In this document: positions 32,316-40,554 of the stretch, in pieces | Layout of the letters: each line of letters begins with the position of its first letter | How positions within the stretch are numbered: the stretch's first letter is position 1 | Assembly (NCBI GenBank): GCA_030526405.1 | Contig: JAUNCZ010000029.1 | Span: 1 to 42,031 of the forward strand | Direction: 5' to 3' | Source: Lachnospiraceae bacterium | GTDB lineage: Bacteria; Bacillota; Clostridia; Lachnospirales; Lachnospiraceae | DNA length: 42,031 nt | The notes under the pieces: generated by a model | Told to the model about the DNA's origin: nothing | The model's database searches: none | Seen by the model: only the letters and a program-made list of their open reading frames with translations | Position numbers and translations under genes: made by a program

Positions 32316-35300
32316 TTATATATCCGTCCTTGTTTCCACCGTACTTCCCCTTTTACTTCCCCGCACAATAAATTTCTTATGATCCAGATACTGCTCCAGG
32401 GATTCCACATGGGAAATGATACCGATCTGACGCTGTCCCCCTGCCAGATGATCCAGCACCTTCAGGGCCTTCTGCAGGGACTGCTCATCCAGAGAACCGA
32501 AGCCCTCATCAATAAACATACAGTCAATCTGTATCTGTCCTGTGCTCTTCTGCTGGGCCACATCAGAAAGGCCCAGAGCCAGAGAAAGAGATACCTTGAA
32601 GGATTCTCCTCCGGAGAGGGAGTCCGTGGATCGTTCCTTCTGGGTATATTCATCATAGATCTGCATATTCAGACCAATGTCCTTTCGCTTATCCCCGTCC
32701 TTTTTTAATACCAGCTGGTACTGGCCGCCGCTCATCTCATCCAGATGGTTGTTGGCCTGTTCCAGAATAGAGGTGAAGAAATACTCCATCACATAGGTCT
32801 CAAATTTCAGCTTTCCATTGGCTGCATCATCCACCGGCTCCACTGTTTTCAGTGCAGTCTCCACCTGTCTCTGTTTGCGCTGCAGCTCTTCAATTGCCGC
32901 TGCAGCCCGGGACAGATTGCTGTGCCGGGTTGTGACGGTGCTCTGTTTTTCCCTTTTGGCCTTCAGGCTCTGCTGGATACTCTGAATTCTGCCTCTGAGT
33001 TCCTGAACATCCTGCTCCTGCAGATTTTCTGTTTCTTTTCTCAGTCCTGCGATCTTTGTATCCGTATCCCTGCAGTCATCCCGATAGCTCTGCAGCTCTT
33101 CCTGCTGTTTCCGGCGCCACTGCCGAAGAAGGGCTTCTTCCATACCTCTTCCATTGTTCTCCGGATCCATTGCCCTCCGGTAGGACTCCTCTGTAAATGC
33201 ATTCTCCTTCAGAGCATCCCTGTACTGAGCCTCCAGTCCGGCACACTCATTTTCCTGTTTCTCCAGAGATTCTTCCAGCGTTTTCACTTTTCCTCTAAGA
33301 ACACCGATCTGCTTTTCACTGTCCGTCAGCTTCTGCTGGGCAGTATCTATCTCCGCTTTATACACTGAGATACTTCTGTTCCATTTAATAATGAACGCCT
33401 CTGCCTCCTGTTTTGTGGAGGGATACCCCTCCAGTCCCTTCAGGGCCGCATCATACCGTCCCTTTGCCTCGGAAAATCTGCTTTTAGCATCATTATAAGT
33501 AATTTCAGCCTTTCTGAACTCCTTCTCCACTGTCTCCAGCTCATTTTTCAGCTTCTCCAGTTTCCGGGACAGAGCTGTTTTTTCCTTCAGGCCATTTTCT
33601 TCCCTGGTCAGCTGTTCCTTACTGTCCTTCAGTCTCTCTCCTCGGGCCATATAGGCTTCTCCTGTGATTTTTCCTCCGGATATCTCCGTCCACTGATACT
33701 CCCTCTGAAGAAGTTCATTCACCCTCTGCAGCACCTGGTCCTGCTTATTTTTGATTTCGCCCATCAGGCGGTCCAGCTCCGTAAACTGATCCTTCTCCTG
33801 TTTCTCCGCTTTGTCTAATGCCGCCCTGGCAGCATCCACCTGCTGGCGGGAAGGAGTCTGTACCTCTTCCCGCACAGGCTGTGACAGAGAAGATGCTGTG
33901 TGCAGCTGTCCGCACACGGGGCAGGGGGCACTTCCCTCCTTCTGAATCTTCTCCTTCAGTTCCCCGGCAAGAAAGCCTGCCTGGCCGTCCAGAAATCGCT
34001 GATACAGGTGATTGTATTGTTCAGCAGCTGTCCTTGCAGCCTGTCTGGTCTGCTCATATTCCTTTTCCAGCTTTATTCTCTTCTGGTCTTTGTCATAGAT
34101 GTTCTTCAGCTCTGCATGGGCAGCCTTCAATGCCTGCATCTCCTCCTCTATGCGTTCACATCTATCCCGGAGATTCTGCACAGAGGCTTCACTGACATGT
34201 TCCAGTTTCTTCAATTTCTCCTCGCTGACAGCAATCTCAGCCTGATGGTTCTTCAGAGTTCCCTCAGCCTGCACTCTTGTCTGCTCTGCGACTCTGCAAT
34301 TCCTTTCCCCGGATGTCTTTGCTGCTGCGGCCTCCTCCAGATCCTGGTATTTTCCAAGAACAGCCTCATATCTTGCCACAGCTCCCCGCAATTTCTCTAT
34401 TTCCGGTTCCCGAAGATTCTTCATCTCTTCTGCTTCTGTTTTCAGCTTATCTCTTTTATTATTTTCCGCAGAAAGGGCGTTCTTTGTTCTCTGTAATTCT
34501 CCAGCTGTATCCAGGGCACTCTTTTCTGCATTTCTCCAGTTCGTCTCCCGTGGGCGCACCTGCTCTGCCATTTCCGCCAGGTCACACTTTTCCTGCAGCA
34601 GCTCCATGATCTGCTTTTTCTGCCCCAGCTCCCTGTGATGCTCCAGAGCTTTTCTCAGGTCATGAAACAGAGAGTTGGTATGTTCTGCCTTCTGCAGTTC
34701 CTGACCGAAACGAAGTCTTTCCTGGTCTTCCTTTTCAATCTCACGGCTAAGCTCCGTCTCCCGGGCCTTACAGTCTGCTTCCATCTGCTGCACAAGCTGA
34801 AGAAACTCCTCCGGAAGATCCACCACCGACTCCTCCGGGAATTCCTCAGGGTCGGGAGCATTTCCCCTGACCTGCTGATACTGGAACAGGCAATTATTTC
34901 TGATTTCCCTTCGCATTCCCCTGAGTCGGTCAGCGGCAGCCTTCACCCTGGCTTCCAGATCCTTATGAACAGAATTGTCATAGATTTTTCCAAGGATCAC
35001 ACCCCTGTCTTTGGAATCTGCTTCCAGAAACCTCCGAAACTCCCCCTGGGAAAGCATGATGATCTGGCGAAACTGGCCAGCATCCATTCCCAGCAGCTCA
35101 GTAATGTACTCTGTCACCTCACCCTTCTGCTCATCACCGGCAGAGTGGCAGATCTGCTCTCCGGCCCCATCTGCAAGGGTGGCCTCCTTGATGGCCTTCT
35201 GGGCAGTTCCGCTCTTTCCCCAGCTGATGGTTCTTGTGATGGTATAGGTTCTCCCCTTTGCAGAAAATGTCAGCTCAGCCAGCAAAGGATCCTTTTTTAT

Positions 35301-35540
35301 CTTTCCGCCAGCCTCATGCTTTGCATGGTCGCTGTGGAATTCCACCGTGTTCAGTCCACTTCTGGCAGAACCACTGGCCTGTCCGAACAGGGCATACACA
35401 AGGGCATCAAAAATCGTAGTCTTTCCGGCCCCGGTATCTCCGCTGATCAGATACAGACCCGTTCCCATTTTGTCAAAATCAATTTCTGTCCGTTTCGCAA
35501 AGGGACCAAAATTCTCAATGATAAGCTTATGAGGTCTCAT
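32316..35540 (-). CDS. sbcC: Exonuclease SbcC (Rad50-like ATPase)
   Basis: 1074 residues. Walker A GDTGAGKTT (34-42) in a Rad50-type N-terminus (IIENFGPFAKRTEIDF). Long coiled coils flank the zinc hook CPVCGQLH (about 541). The C-terminal half holds LSGGESFKVSLSLALGLSD and Walker B MFIDEGFGSLD. With SbcD it opens hairpins and processes blocked DNA ends, which is relevant in a genome with many perfect palindromes. The start overlaps the sbcD stop by four bases (ATGA). Confidence 0.93.
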   Translation of the reverse strand: MRPHKLIIENFGPFAKRTEIDFDKMGTGLYLISGDTGAGKTTIFDALVYALFGQASGSARSGLNTVEFHSDHAKHEAGGKIKKDPLLAELTFSAKGRTYTITRTISWGKSGTAQKAIKEATLADGAGEQICHSAGDEQKGEVTEYITELLGMDAGQFRQIIMLSQGEFRRFLEADSKDRGVILGKIYDNSVHKDLEARVKAAADRLRGMRREIRNNCLFQYQQVRGNAPDPEEFPEESVVDLPEEFLQLVQQMEADCKARETELSREIEKEDQERLRFGQELQKAEHTNSLFHDLRKALEHHRELGQKKQIMELLQEKCDLAEMAEQVRPRETNWRNAEKSALDTAGELQRTKNALSAENNKRDKLKTEAEEMKNLREPEIEKLRGAVARYEAVLGKYQDLEEAAAAKTSGERNCRVAEQTRVQAEGTLKNHQAEIAVSEEKLKKLEHVSEASVQNLRDRCERIEEEMQALKAAHAELKNIYDKDQKRIKLEKEYEQTRQAARTAAEQYNHLYQRFLDGQAGFLAGELKEKIQKEGSAPCPVCGQLHTASSLSQPVREEVQTPSRQQVDAARAALDKAEKQEKDQFTELDRLMGEIKNKQDQVLQRVNELLQREYQWTEISGGKITGEAYMARGERLKDSKEQLTREENGLKEKTALSRKLEKLKNELETVEKEFRKAEITYNDAKSRFSEAKGRYDAALKGLEGYPSTKQEAEAFIIKWNRSISVYKAEIDTAQQKLTDSEKQIGVLRGKVKTLEESLEKQENECAGLEAQYRDALKENAFTEESYRRAMDPENNGRGMEEALLRQWRRKQQEELQSYRDDCRDTDTKIAGLRKETENLQEQDVQELRGRIQSIQQSLKAKREKQSTVTTRHSNLSRAAAAIEELQRKQRQVETALKTVEPVDDAANGKLKFETYVMEYFFTSILEQANNHLDEMSGGQYQLVLKKDGDKRKDIGLNMQIYDEYTQKERSTDSLSGGESFKVSLSLALGLSDVAQQKSTGQIQIDCMFIDEGFGSLDEQSLQKALKVLDHLAGGQRQIGIISHVESLEQYLDHKKFIVRGSKRGSTVETRTDI

Positions 35541-36781
35541 ACCTCTCCCTCCTGACTATTTATTAGAAATGCCACCAGCTCTTCCACATCCTTCTCAGGC
35601 ACATCTCTGGATTCCCTGCAGTACAGGGACCCCTGCTGCTGTTCCAGAATCCTCTGGAGAAATGCCTCCTGCTTTCCCTCCAGCAACATCCCTTCGTTCA
35701 TTTCCTTAAAGAATTCAGAAAACAGCTCTGAAAGCCCCATTTCCTCTCTCTTTTCTGCTGAAACACGGTCAGAGATTTCCTCTGCTATTTGCTGTGGTCT
35801 TCGCTCCACATTGATAAGATTCTCGCCAAATACCGCTCGAAGCCGGTCCATGGCTCCGGCAGGCAGATGCTGATCCTGCACCACTGCCTGGATATAGTAG
35901 TCCTGGAGATGTTCCATACTCTTTCCCTCCGAAAGAATCTCCTTCAATGTTCCTGTAATTCGCTTCATTCTGTGAAGAAGAGGCAATTCCACCGGTGTAA
36001 TGCGAACATCGCCCTTTTCTCCTAATTCCACCAGAGTCAGGTCTTTTTTCCTGTTTTCCTCAGAAAAATCGTAGTACAGAGGACAGCCGGCATAACGGAC
36101 CGTCTGTCTTCCCATGGCCTGGGCATTGTGGATATGTCCCAGAGCCACATAGTCAAAGGCATCAAAGGCGGAGGCATCGATCTCTCCCAGTCCACCCACC
36201 ACAGTTTCCGATTCGCTGTGCTCCGGTTTTGTTCCATTATATAAAACATTCTGATGCGCCAGGATCACATTTCTGGCACCCTGATCCATGTCCTGGGCCG
36301 CCAGCAGGGCACGCACCGCCTGATCATAGCCTGTAATCTCCGGATCATTCAGCACCCTGGGATCCGCCACGATCCTTGGATACAGATAGGGCATCAGATA
36401 AAAATGCACCGGCCCGAATTCATCGGTGACAGTAACCTTCCTGATCTCCCTGGTTACCTCTCCCACAATGTGAATGTTGCTTTTTTTCAGAATATCTCCG
36501 CCAAAGGACAATCGCACACCGGAATCATGATTTCCCGCAATCATCAGAACGGGAACCCCTCTCTTAGCCAGCTGTGTCAGAAATTCATTGCACAGCTGTA
36601 CCGCCTCCGCAGAGGGAATTCTCTTATCGTACACATCACCGGCAATTAAAACAGCATCCGGTTTGTATTCATCCACCTTTTCCAGAAAACGCTCCACCCA
36701 GAAGGGCTGATCCTTCTGAACCATGGGAACTGAATGAACCAGCTTACCAAAATGCAGATCACCCAGATGAAAAAATCTCAT
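35537..36781 (-). CDS. sbcD: Exonuclease SbcD (Mre11-like nuclease)
   Basis: 414 residues. Metallophosphoesterase motifs in order: HLGDLHFGK (6-14), GDVYDKRIP, GNHDSG, VILAHQNVLYNG and GHIHNAQ. AGGGAGG precedes ATG. The C-terminal region contains the capping domain and a Rad50-binding helical part. Nuclease partner of SbcC. The leader upstream is A-rich and T-poor like those of the SH3 genes. Confidence 0.93.
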   Translation of the reverse strand: MRFFHLGDLHFGKLVHSVPMVQKDQPFWVERFLEKVDEYKPDAVLIAGDVYDKRIPSAEAVQLCNEFLTQLAKRGVPVLMIAGNHDSGVRLSFGGDILKKSNIHIVGEVTREIRKVTVTDEFGPVHFYLMPYLYPRIVADPRVLNDPEITGYDQAVRALLAAQDMDQGARNVILAHQNVLYNGTKPEHSESETVVGGLGEIDASAFDAFDYVALGHIHNAQAMGRQTVRYAGCPLYYDFSEENRKKDLTLVELGEKGDVRITPVELPLLHRMKRITGTLKEILSEGKSMEHLQDYYIQAVVQDQHLPAGAMDRLRAVFGENLINVERRPQQIAEEISDRVSAEKREEMGLSELFSEFFKEMNEGMLLEGKQEAFLQRILEQQQGSLYCRESRDVPEKDVEELVAFLINSQEGEV

Positions 36782-36985
36782 AGTTATCCTCCCTACTATC
36801 TTCTTAATCAGTCTCCTTATACTCTATGTTTCTTCTTTGTTTTCTTTTAAAATCTTTTTTCTTCTATAAATTCAGTCTTTACTTTTCTGTTTACTTTTTC
36901 TCTTTTTTACTTCTGTTTTCGCAGCTCTCTTCCCGAATCCTTCCGAGATGCCGCCCAGTCTGTTATCTATTTTACCACTACTTGG
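36782..36985 (-). other. Upstream region of sbcD with an A-rich leader
   Basis: On the - strand this is a long run rich in AAGAAA/AAACAG with few T. No gene or sharp promoter is seen. Confidence 0.5.
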
Positions 36986-37076
36986 AACAAAGTGCGTTTC
37001 CAACACACTATCACAGCCAAAATTTTACATAATACGCAACTTTGTTCTGCGCGCGTAACAAAGTGCAGCTGCGCAT
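36986..37076. repeat. Hairpin repeat, copy B
   Basis: AACAAAGTGCGTTT (36986-36999) pairs with the AATACGCAACTTTGTT arm (37031-37046). GCGCGCG and AACAAAGTGCAGCTGCGCAT follow. It is colinear with copy A at 17504-17593. The 235-bp structured repeat that follows copy A is missing here. Confidence 0.8.
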
Positions 37077-37096
37077 AAAGGGTTCTTGTATAGGAA

Positions 37097-37140
37097 CAAA
37101 AAAAGGCATGCACCAGATTGATGTGATGCATACCTTTTTT
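37097..37140. terminator. Bidirectional terminator downstream of bioB
   Basis: AAAAAAAGGCATGCACCA pairs with GTGATGCATACCTTTTTT. On the - strand it ends the bioY-bioB transcript. Confidence 0.85.
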
Positions 37141-37156
37141 CAGGGTTATCTCAAGC

Positions 37157-37260
37157 AGCAGTATTTCAATATGTAAAGAGGATATTGGCGAGTAAAGCGG
37201 ACATTCGCAGTCCGCTTCGCTACTCGCTCATAGACCACTGCTTGCAGTAATTCAATTGTT
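37157..37260. repeat. Hairpin element flanked by direct repeats
   Basis: GCGAGTAAAGCGGAC (37188-37202) pairs with GTCCGCTT...TACTCGC (37210-37227). GCAGTATTTCAATATG on the left and GCAGTAATTCAATTGT on the right are imperfect direct repeats. The layout resembles a small palindromic insertion with target duplication just after bioB. Confidence 0.55.
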
Positions 37261-37262
37261 TT

Positions 37263-38222
37263 TTATACAGTTCTTCCCATGGCAGTCAGCATATCCTTAT
37301 CCTTCTGGATGGTGGCAGCCGCCGCTGTGGTCAGCATATTACCTGTGATGGTTGCCGAAGCACCTCCGGCAAATGCCCTCTCACCATCATTGGTGAGCAG
37401 TGCTCTTCCGGCTGCCAGACGGATATGGGCCGTCGGATTGATATAACGGAAGATGGCGATGGTGCGGAGAATCTCCTCCTCCGTCAGCTGTGGCTGATTT
37501 TCCAGCGGGGTTCCCGGAATCGGCATCAGCGTATTGATGGGAATGGAGTCCACACCCACCTCACTGAGAGTCAGTGCCATGTCAATGCGGTCCTCAAAAT
37601 CCTCTCCCATTCCAATGATTCCACCGGAACATACATGCATTCCCTCTGCCTTGATCAGCTCCAGGGTAGCCAGCTTCTGTTCAAAGGTGTGGGTGCTGCA
37701 GATATTTGGAAAATGCCTTCTGGATGTTTCAATATTGTGATGATAGCTGGTAACACCAACCTCATGAAGCTGATGCAGCTGCTCTGCTGAAACAAATCCC
37801 ATGGAAGCACAGAGATGAATGTTGCATTCCTCATTCATGGCCTTATAGGCATCCAGAGACTTCTGAAATTCCTCTCCAGTCAGTGCTCTTCCTGCGGTGA
37901 CAATAGAAAAGCGGTGGACACCCTCTTTTTCGTTCATTTTGCAGGCCTCCAGCAGCTGTTCCTTTGGAAGAAAATCATACACCTCACAGTCTGTGTGATG
38001 GTGGGCTGACTGGGCACAGTATTTGCAGTCCTCGGGGCATTTTCCGCTTCTTCCGTTGATGATGGAGCACAGGTCCACCTGCTCTCCCACAAATTTCTCA
38101 CGAATCCGGTCAGCTCCCTTCAGAAGCTCCTCTAAGTTACACTCCACAAAGAAGGAAAGATCCTCCTCTCTTTTCAGTCGTCTTCCGCTGATAATCTCCT
38201 CAGCAAGCTGTAAAACATCCAT
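37263..38222 (-). CDS. bioB: Biotin synthase
   Basis: 319 residues, radical SAM. The [4Fe-4S] motif is Cys62-x3-Cys66-x2-Cys69 in GKCPEDCKYCAQS. YHHNIETSRRHFPNICSTHT, CSGGIIGMGE, NTLMPIPGTPLE and RLAAGRALL are BioB signatures. AGGAGG precedes ATG; 11 bases after bioY. It inserts sulfur into dethiobiotin. No bioA, bioD or bioF is present here, so dethiobiotin must come from elsewhere. Confidence 0.95.
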   Translation of the reverse strand: MDVLQLAEEIISGRRLKREEDLSFFVECNLEELLKGADRIREKFVGEQVDLCSIINGRSGKCPEDCKYCAQSAHHHTDCEVYDFLPKEQLLEACKMNEKEGVHRFSIVTAGRALTGEEFQKSLDAYKAMNEECNIHLCASMGFVSAEQLHQLHEVGVTSYHHNIETSRRHFPNICSTHTFEQKLATLELIKAEGMHVCSGGIIGMGEDFEDRIDMALTLSEVGVDSIPINTLMPIPGTPLENQPQLTEEEILRTIAIFRYINPTAHIRLAAGRALLTNDGERAFAGGASATITGNMLTTAAAATIQKDKDMLTAMGRTV

Positions 38223-38233
38223 TGCCTTTCCTC

Positions 38234-38767
38234 CTATTTCAGAACATTGGCTGCAGTCAGACTCTTTCTGATGGTTCTGCCCACAAAAACAGCCACCAGA
38301 ATCTTGATCATATCAAAGGGAACAAATGGCCATACACACAGAGTCAGTGCGTAAGGAATCTCGCATTTCATCAGGAATACAAACCATGCAGTTCCGAATA
38401 CATAACAGATGGCAGTTCCAAGAATCATTCCCAGAATGGTGATACCAGGATTTCTTTTGGCCATCTCCATGATCAGTCCGCTGATCAGAATGATAAAGAT
38501 AAATCCCAGCAGGTAACCACCGGTGGGACCTGCGATTTTACCGATTCCTCCCTGGAATCCGGAAAATACAGGGAGACCCACCAGACCCAGAAGCAGATAC
38601 ACAACATAGCTGATCAGTGTTGACTTTGTTCCGAGAATAACAAGTGAGAAATAGATCACAAGATTAGTCAGGGATACAGGAACCGGTCCAATGGGAACGG
38701 ATAAAGGCCCGCAGATGCACATTAAGGCTGCAAACAGGGCACAGCTGGTAATGGTTTTGATTTTCAT
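38234..38767 (-). CDS. bioY: Biotin transporter substrate-binding protein BioY
   Basis: 177 residues with five to six transmembrane helices. MCICGPLSVPIGPVPVSLTNLVIYFSLVILG and GLVGLPVFSGFQGGIGKIAGPTGGYLLGF are the ECF-type BioY signature. AAGGAG precedes ATG. It binds biotin (or a precursor) for import with shared ECF ATPases. It shares a transcript with bioB. Confidence 0.93.
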   Translation of the reverse strand: MKIKTITSCALFAALMCICGPLSVPIGPVPVSLTNLVIYFSLVILGTKSTLISYVVYLLLGLVGLPVFSGFQGGIGKIAGPTGGYLLGFIFIILISGLIMEMAKRNPGITILGMILGTAICYVFGTAWFVFLMKCEIPYALTLCVWPFVPFDMIKILVAVFVGRTIRKSLTAANVLK

Positions 38768-38799
38768 AATACTACTCCTTTACAGATAGGACGCAAAAA

Positions 38800-38829
38800 G
38801 GCTATCCTGTTTCTAAAAACAGGATAACC
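38800..38829 (-). other. Hairpin at the 5' end of the bioY mRNA
   Basis: On the - strand, ATCCTGTTT, a short loop, then GAAACAGGAT is followed by AGCCTTTTT. The transcription start predicted from the promoter falls at the left arm, so the mRNA begins with this hairpin. It looks like a terminator or a 5' stabiliser. Confidence 0.6.
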
Positions 38830-38880
38830 TTATAACATTCGCCGTCTATTGTCAACCATTTTATGAGTTTTGGGTGACAA
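38827..38880 (-). promoter_or_regulatory. bioY promoter with BirA operator
   Basis: TTGTCAACC (38849-38857), 14 bases, GGGTGACAA (38872-38880) is a textbook BirA/BioR-style biotin operator. The -35 TTGACA of the - strand lies inside the first half-site, with TAAGGT 17 bases on. Biotin-bound BirA would block it. Confidence 0.8.
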
Positions 38881-38898
38881 ACATTTCTTTTCAGTTCC

Positions 38899-38906
38899 TT
38901 GTCACC
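38899..38906. promoter_or_regulatory. Third biotin-operator-like half-site
   Basis: TTGTCACC here is a perfect inverted match to GGTGACAA at 38873-38880, 18 bases away. It may extend BirA binding or be part of a separate hairpin. Confidence 0.35.
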
Positions 38907-38933
38907 TCTTCAGAAAATCTGGTGCAAATACGA

Positions 38934-39008
38934 TTATTTCATAAAACTGGAAATAATAAAGGCACCTATACCTATGGCTGCGCCGCTCATTATCATCATT
39001 GTTGTCAT
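38934..39008 (-). CDS. 24-residue hydrophobic peptide under an operator-flanked promoter
   Basis: ATG follows AGGGGGTAAG. The peptide starts MTTMMIMSGAAIGIG and ends SSFMK: one short transmembrane-like helix. The promoter at 39079-39124 has two palindromic operators and points at it. It could be a small membrane protein regulating a transporter, or a leader. No homolog is recognised. Confidence 0.55.
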   Translation of the reverse strand: MTTMMIMSGAAIGIGAFIISSFMK

Positions 39009-39078
39009 AGTTCTTACCCCCTGTATGGCAGCATTTTCCCTCTGGAAAACGAACAGATAGTTGTTATCTTTACTTTTC

Positions 39079-39124
39079 TAACGTTCGTTAAGGATATACT
39101 AATTTAACGACCGTTAAATGTCAA
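39079..39124 (-). promoter_or_regulatory. Promoter with two palindromic (TetR-like) operators
   Basis: On the - strand: -35 TTGACA, 17 bases, -10 TAGTAT. The spacer is the palindrome ATTTAACG-GT-CGTTAAAT. A second one, TAACG-AA-CGTTA, lies where transcription should start. This is the layout of a tightly repressed TetR-type promoter; no TetR gene is in the window. Confidence 0.75.
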
Positions 39125-39161
39125 GGGGTACAACAATTTTCGTAAAATCGAAACACCAATC

Positions 39162-39956
39162 TTATTTTTCGTCGGAGTGATCTGACTTCTCCCTGATCTC
39201 ATTTCCGGACACAATAAAGGAACTCTTCACAGAAAGCAGCTCCAGAATCAGGAAAACCAACGCCGCTGCTGCAAAGAATGGGATGGGCTTTGCCTTGATC
39301 AGTTCCAGAACAGAAAGCGCTCCTTCCGGCTTGCAGAAAAGGCGTACTGTATAGAGACCTGCCGCAACAGATGCGGGAAGGATCACCAGCATTCGGAACA
39401 GAATAAAGGTTCTCACCAGTGTCACCACAAGAACCACCGCAGTGATCAGGGCCAGTACCTGGAACAGATCTGCTTTTTTTATATCCATTGCCGGCAGAGG
39501 TTTCCCCCTCAGCAGAAGCAGATACAGAAGTCCCGTTTCCACAAATGCAATCACCGGCACCACATATTGCAGCTTCGCCTTTTTGCTCTTATGATGACAC
39601 ACCAGCATACCGGTGATGGCACCTACGATACTAACCACCGAAAGAATGAGAAGCACATTTTCCGGAACCCGTTTGATTCCTGTCTGTTTTCCCTTTACTG
39701 CGATCAGCTTGTCAACGGCAAATACCAGAAATACCGCCACAGTCACTCCGATACCGATCCATATCAGCACCGGAACCTTTTCCAGTCCCTTCAGGTACAT
39801 CAGAATCGGCGCTGCCACAGACAACAGAAGGGCCAGAGAACGACAGGCAATGACAGCCTTCTTCTGTTTCATGGTTACCGCCCACAGCAGGATACACACC
39901 ACTGCCGCTATCTGAACAATCTGATACAGCAGCTCCATAGAAAATTTCAGATTCAC
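39162..39956 (-). CDS. Multi-pass membrane protein with a DUF1294-like segment
   Basis: 264 residues, GTG start after AAGGGAG. About seven hydrophobic helices. VDKLIAVKGKQTGIKRVPENVLLILSVVSIVGAITGMLVCHHKSKKAKLQYVVP (about 80-135) fits the DUF1294 pattern (DK...R.PE...GG..G.......HK..K..F), with two substitutions. DUF1294 proteins are usually about 90 residues, so helices are added on both sides. It is 17 bases after the gene at 39974, probably one transcript. Function unknown. Confidence 0.65.
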   Translation of the reverse strand: MNLKFSMELLYQIVQIAAVVCILLWAVTMKQKKAVIACRSLALLLSVAAPILMYLKGLEKVPVLIWIGIGVTVAVFLVFAVDKLIAVKGKQTGIKRVPENVLLILSVVSIVGAITGMLVCHHKSKKAKLQYVVPVIAFVETGLLYLLLLRGKPLPAMDIKKADLFQVLALITAVVLVVTLVRTFILFRMLVILPASVAAGLYTVRLFCKPEGALSVLELIKAKPIPFFAAAALVFLILELLSVKSSFIVSGNEIREKSDHSDEK

Positions 39957-39973
39957 GTTCTACTCCCTTCCTG

Positions 39974-40333
39974 CTATTTGAACAGCTTCTGCATCTGCTT
40001 CATCTCAGTCAGTGCATCCTTTACACTGATGGTGATCAGTTTCTCTTTTTCTGCCTCATACTGCTTCTTGTACTGCTCCAGATCCTGGTGCATTTCCTGC
40101 CACTCTTCCTTTGTGAACTCCTCCTCCAGATACATTTCTTCCAGTGGAGTCTCCATCTCCTGCTGCATTACGAAGGCATCATAATACCAGTCAAGGATAG
40201 GACAGTAGTCCTGCATCAATGGCTTTTCGTCTCTCAGCACCTGAATCTGGTCTTTTTCTGTGAGAAAGCCTTCCTTTACCTCATTGGAAATTTCCTCTAT
40301 AAGAGATTTATAGTTCTGGATCATTTTCTTCAT
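39974..40333 (-). CDS. Acidic helical protein of unknown function
   Basis: 119 residues; ATG after CGAGG. Glu/Lys-rich and mostly predicted helical, with a coiled-coil-like C-terminal half (KEEWQEMHQDLEQYKKQYEAEKEKL). Residues 40-60 contain CPILDWYYDAFVMQQEM. I do not recognise the family. It opens with MKKMIQN, like the short peptides at 76 and 1537, probably by chance. Co-transcribed with the membrane gene downstream. Confidence 0.6.
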   Translation of the reverse strand: MKKMIQNYKSLIEEISNEVKEGFLTEKDQIQVLRDEKPLMQDYCPILDWYYDAFVMQQEMETPLEEMYLEEEFTKEEWQEMHQDLEQYKKQYEAEKEKLITISVKDALTEMKQMQKLFK

Positions 40334-40415
40334 CTGTTTTACCTCGTTTTCGCTTTTTTAGTAACTGGTATCTATAGTGTACCATGGGTTCAGATTCCAT
40401 TGCAAACAAAGGAAA

Positions 40416-40477
40416 AGAGCGGATGGCCGGTGAATCTTATCAGTTATCCTGAAAAGAGTCATCTGTTCATCCGCTCT
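40416..40477 (-). terminator. Terminator after the Bax-inhibitor-like gene
   Basis: AGAGCGGATG (40416-40425) pairs with CATCCGCTCT (40468-40477). On the - strand TTTTCC follows. The loop of 42 bases is long. Confidence 0.6.
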
Positions 40478-40554
40478 CCAATCTATTCTGCCAGATTTAC
40501 TGGATATATTATTGTCAATTTATTTCATCACTCAAAATTCTGTGAGATGGTTCC

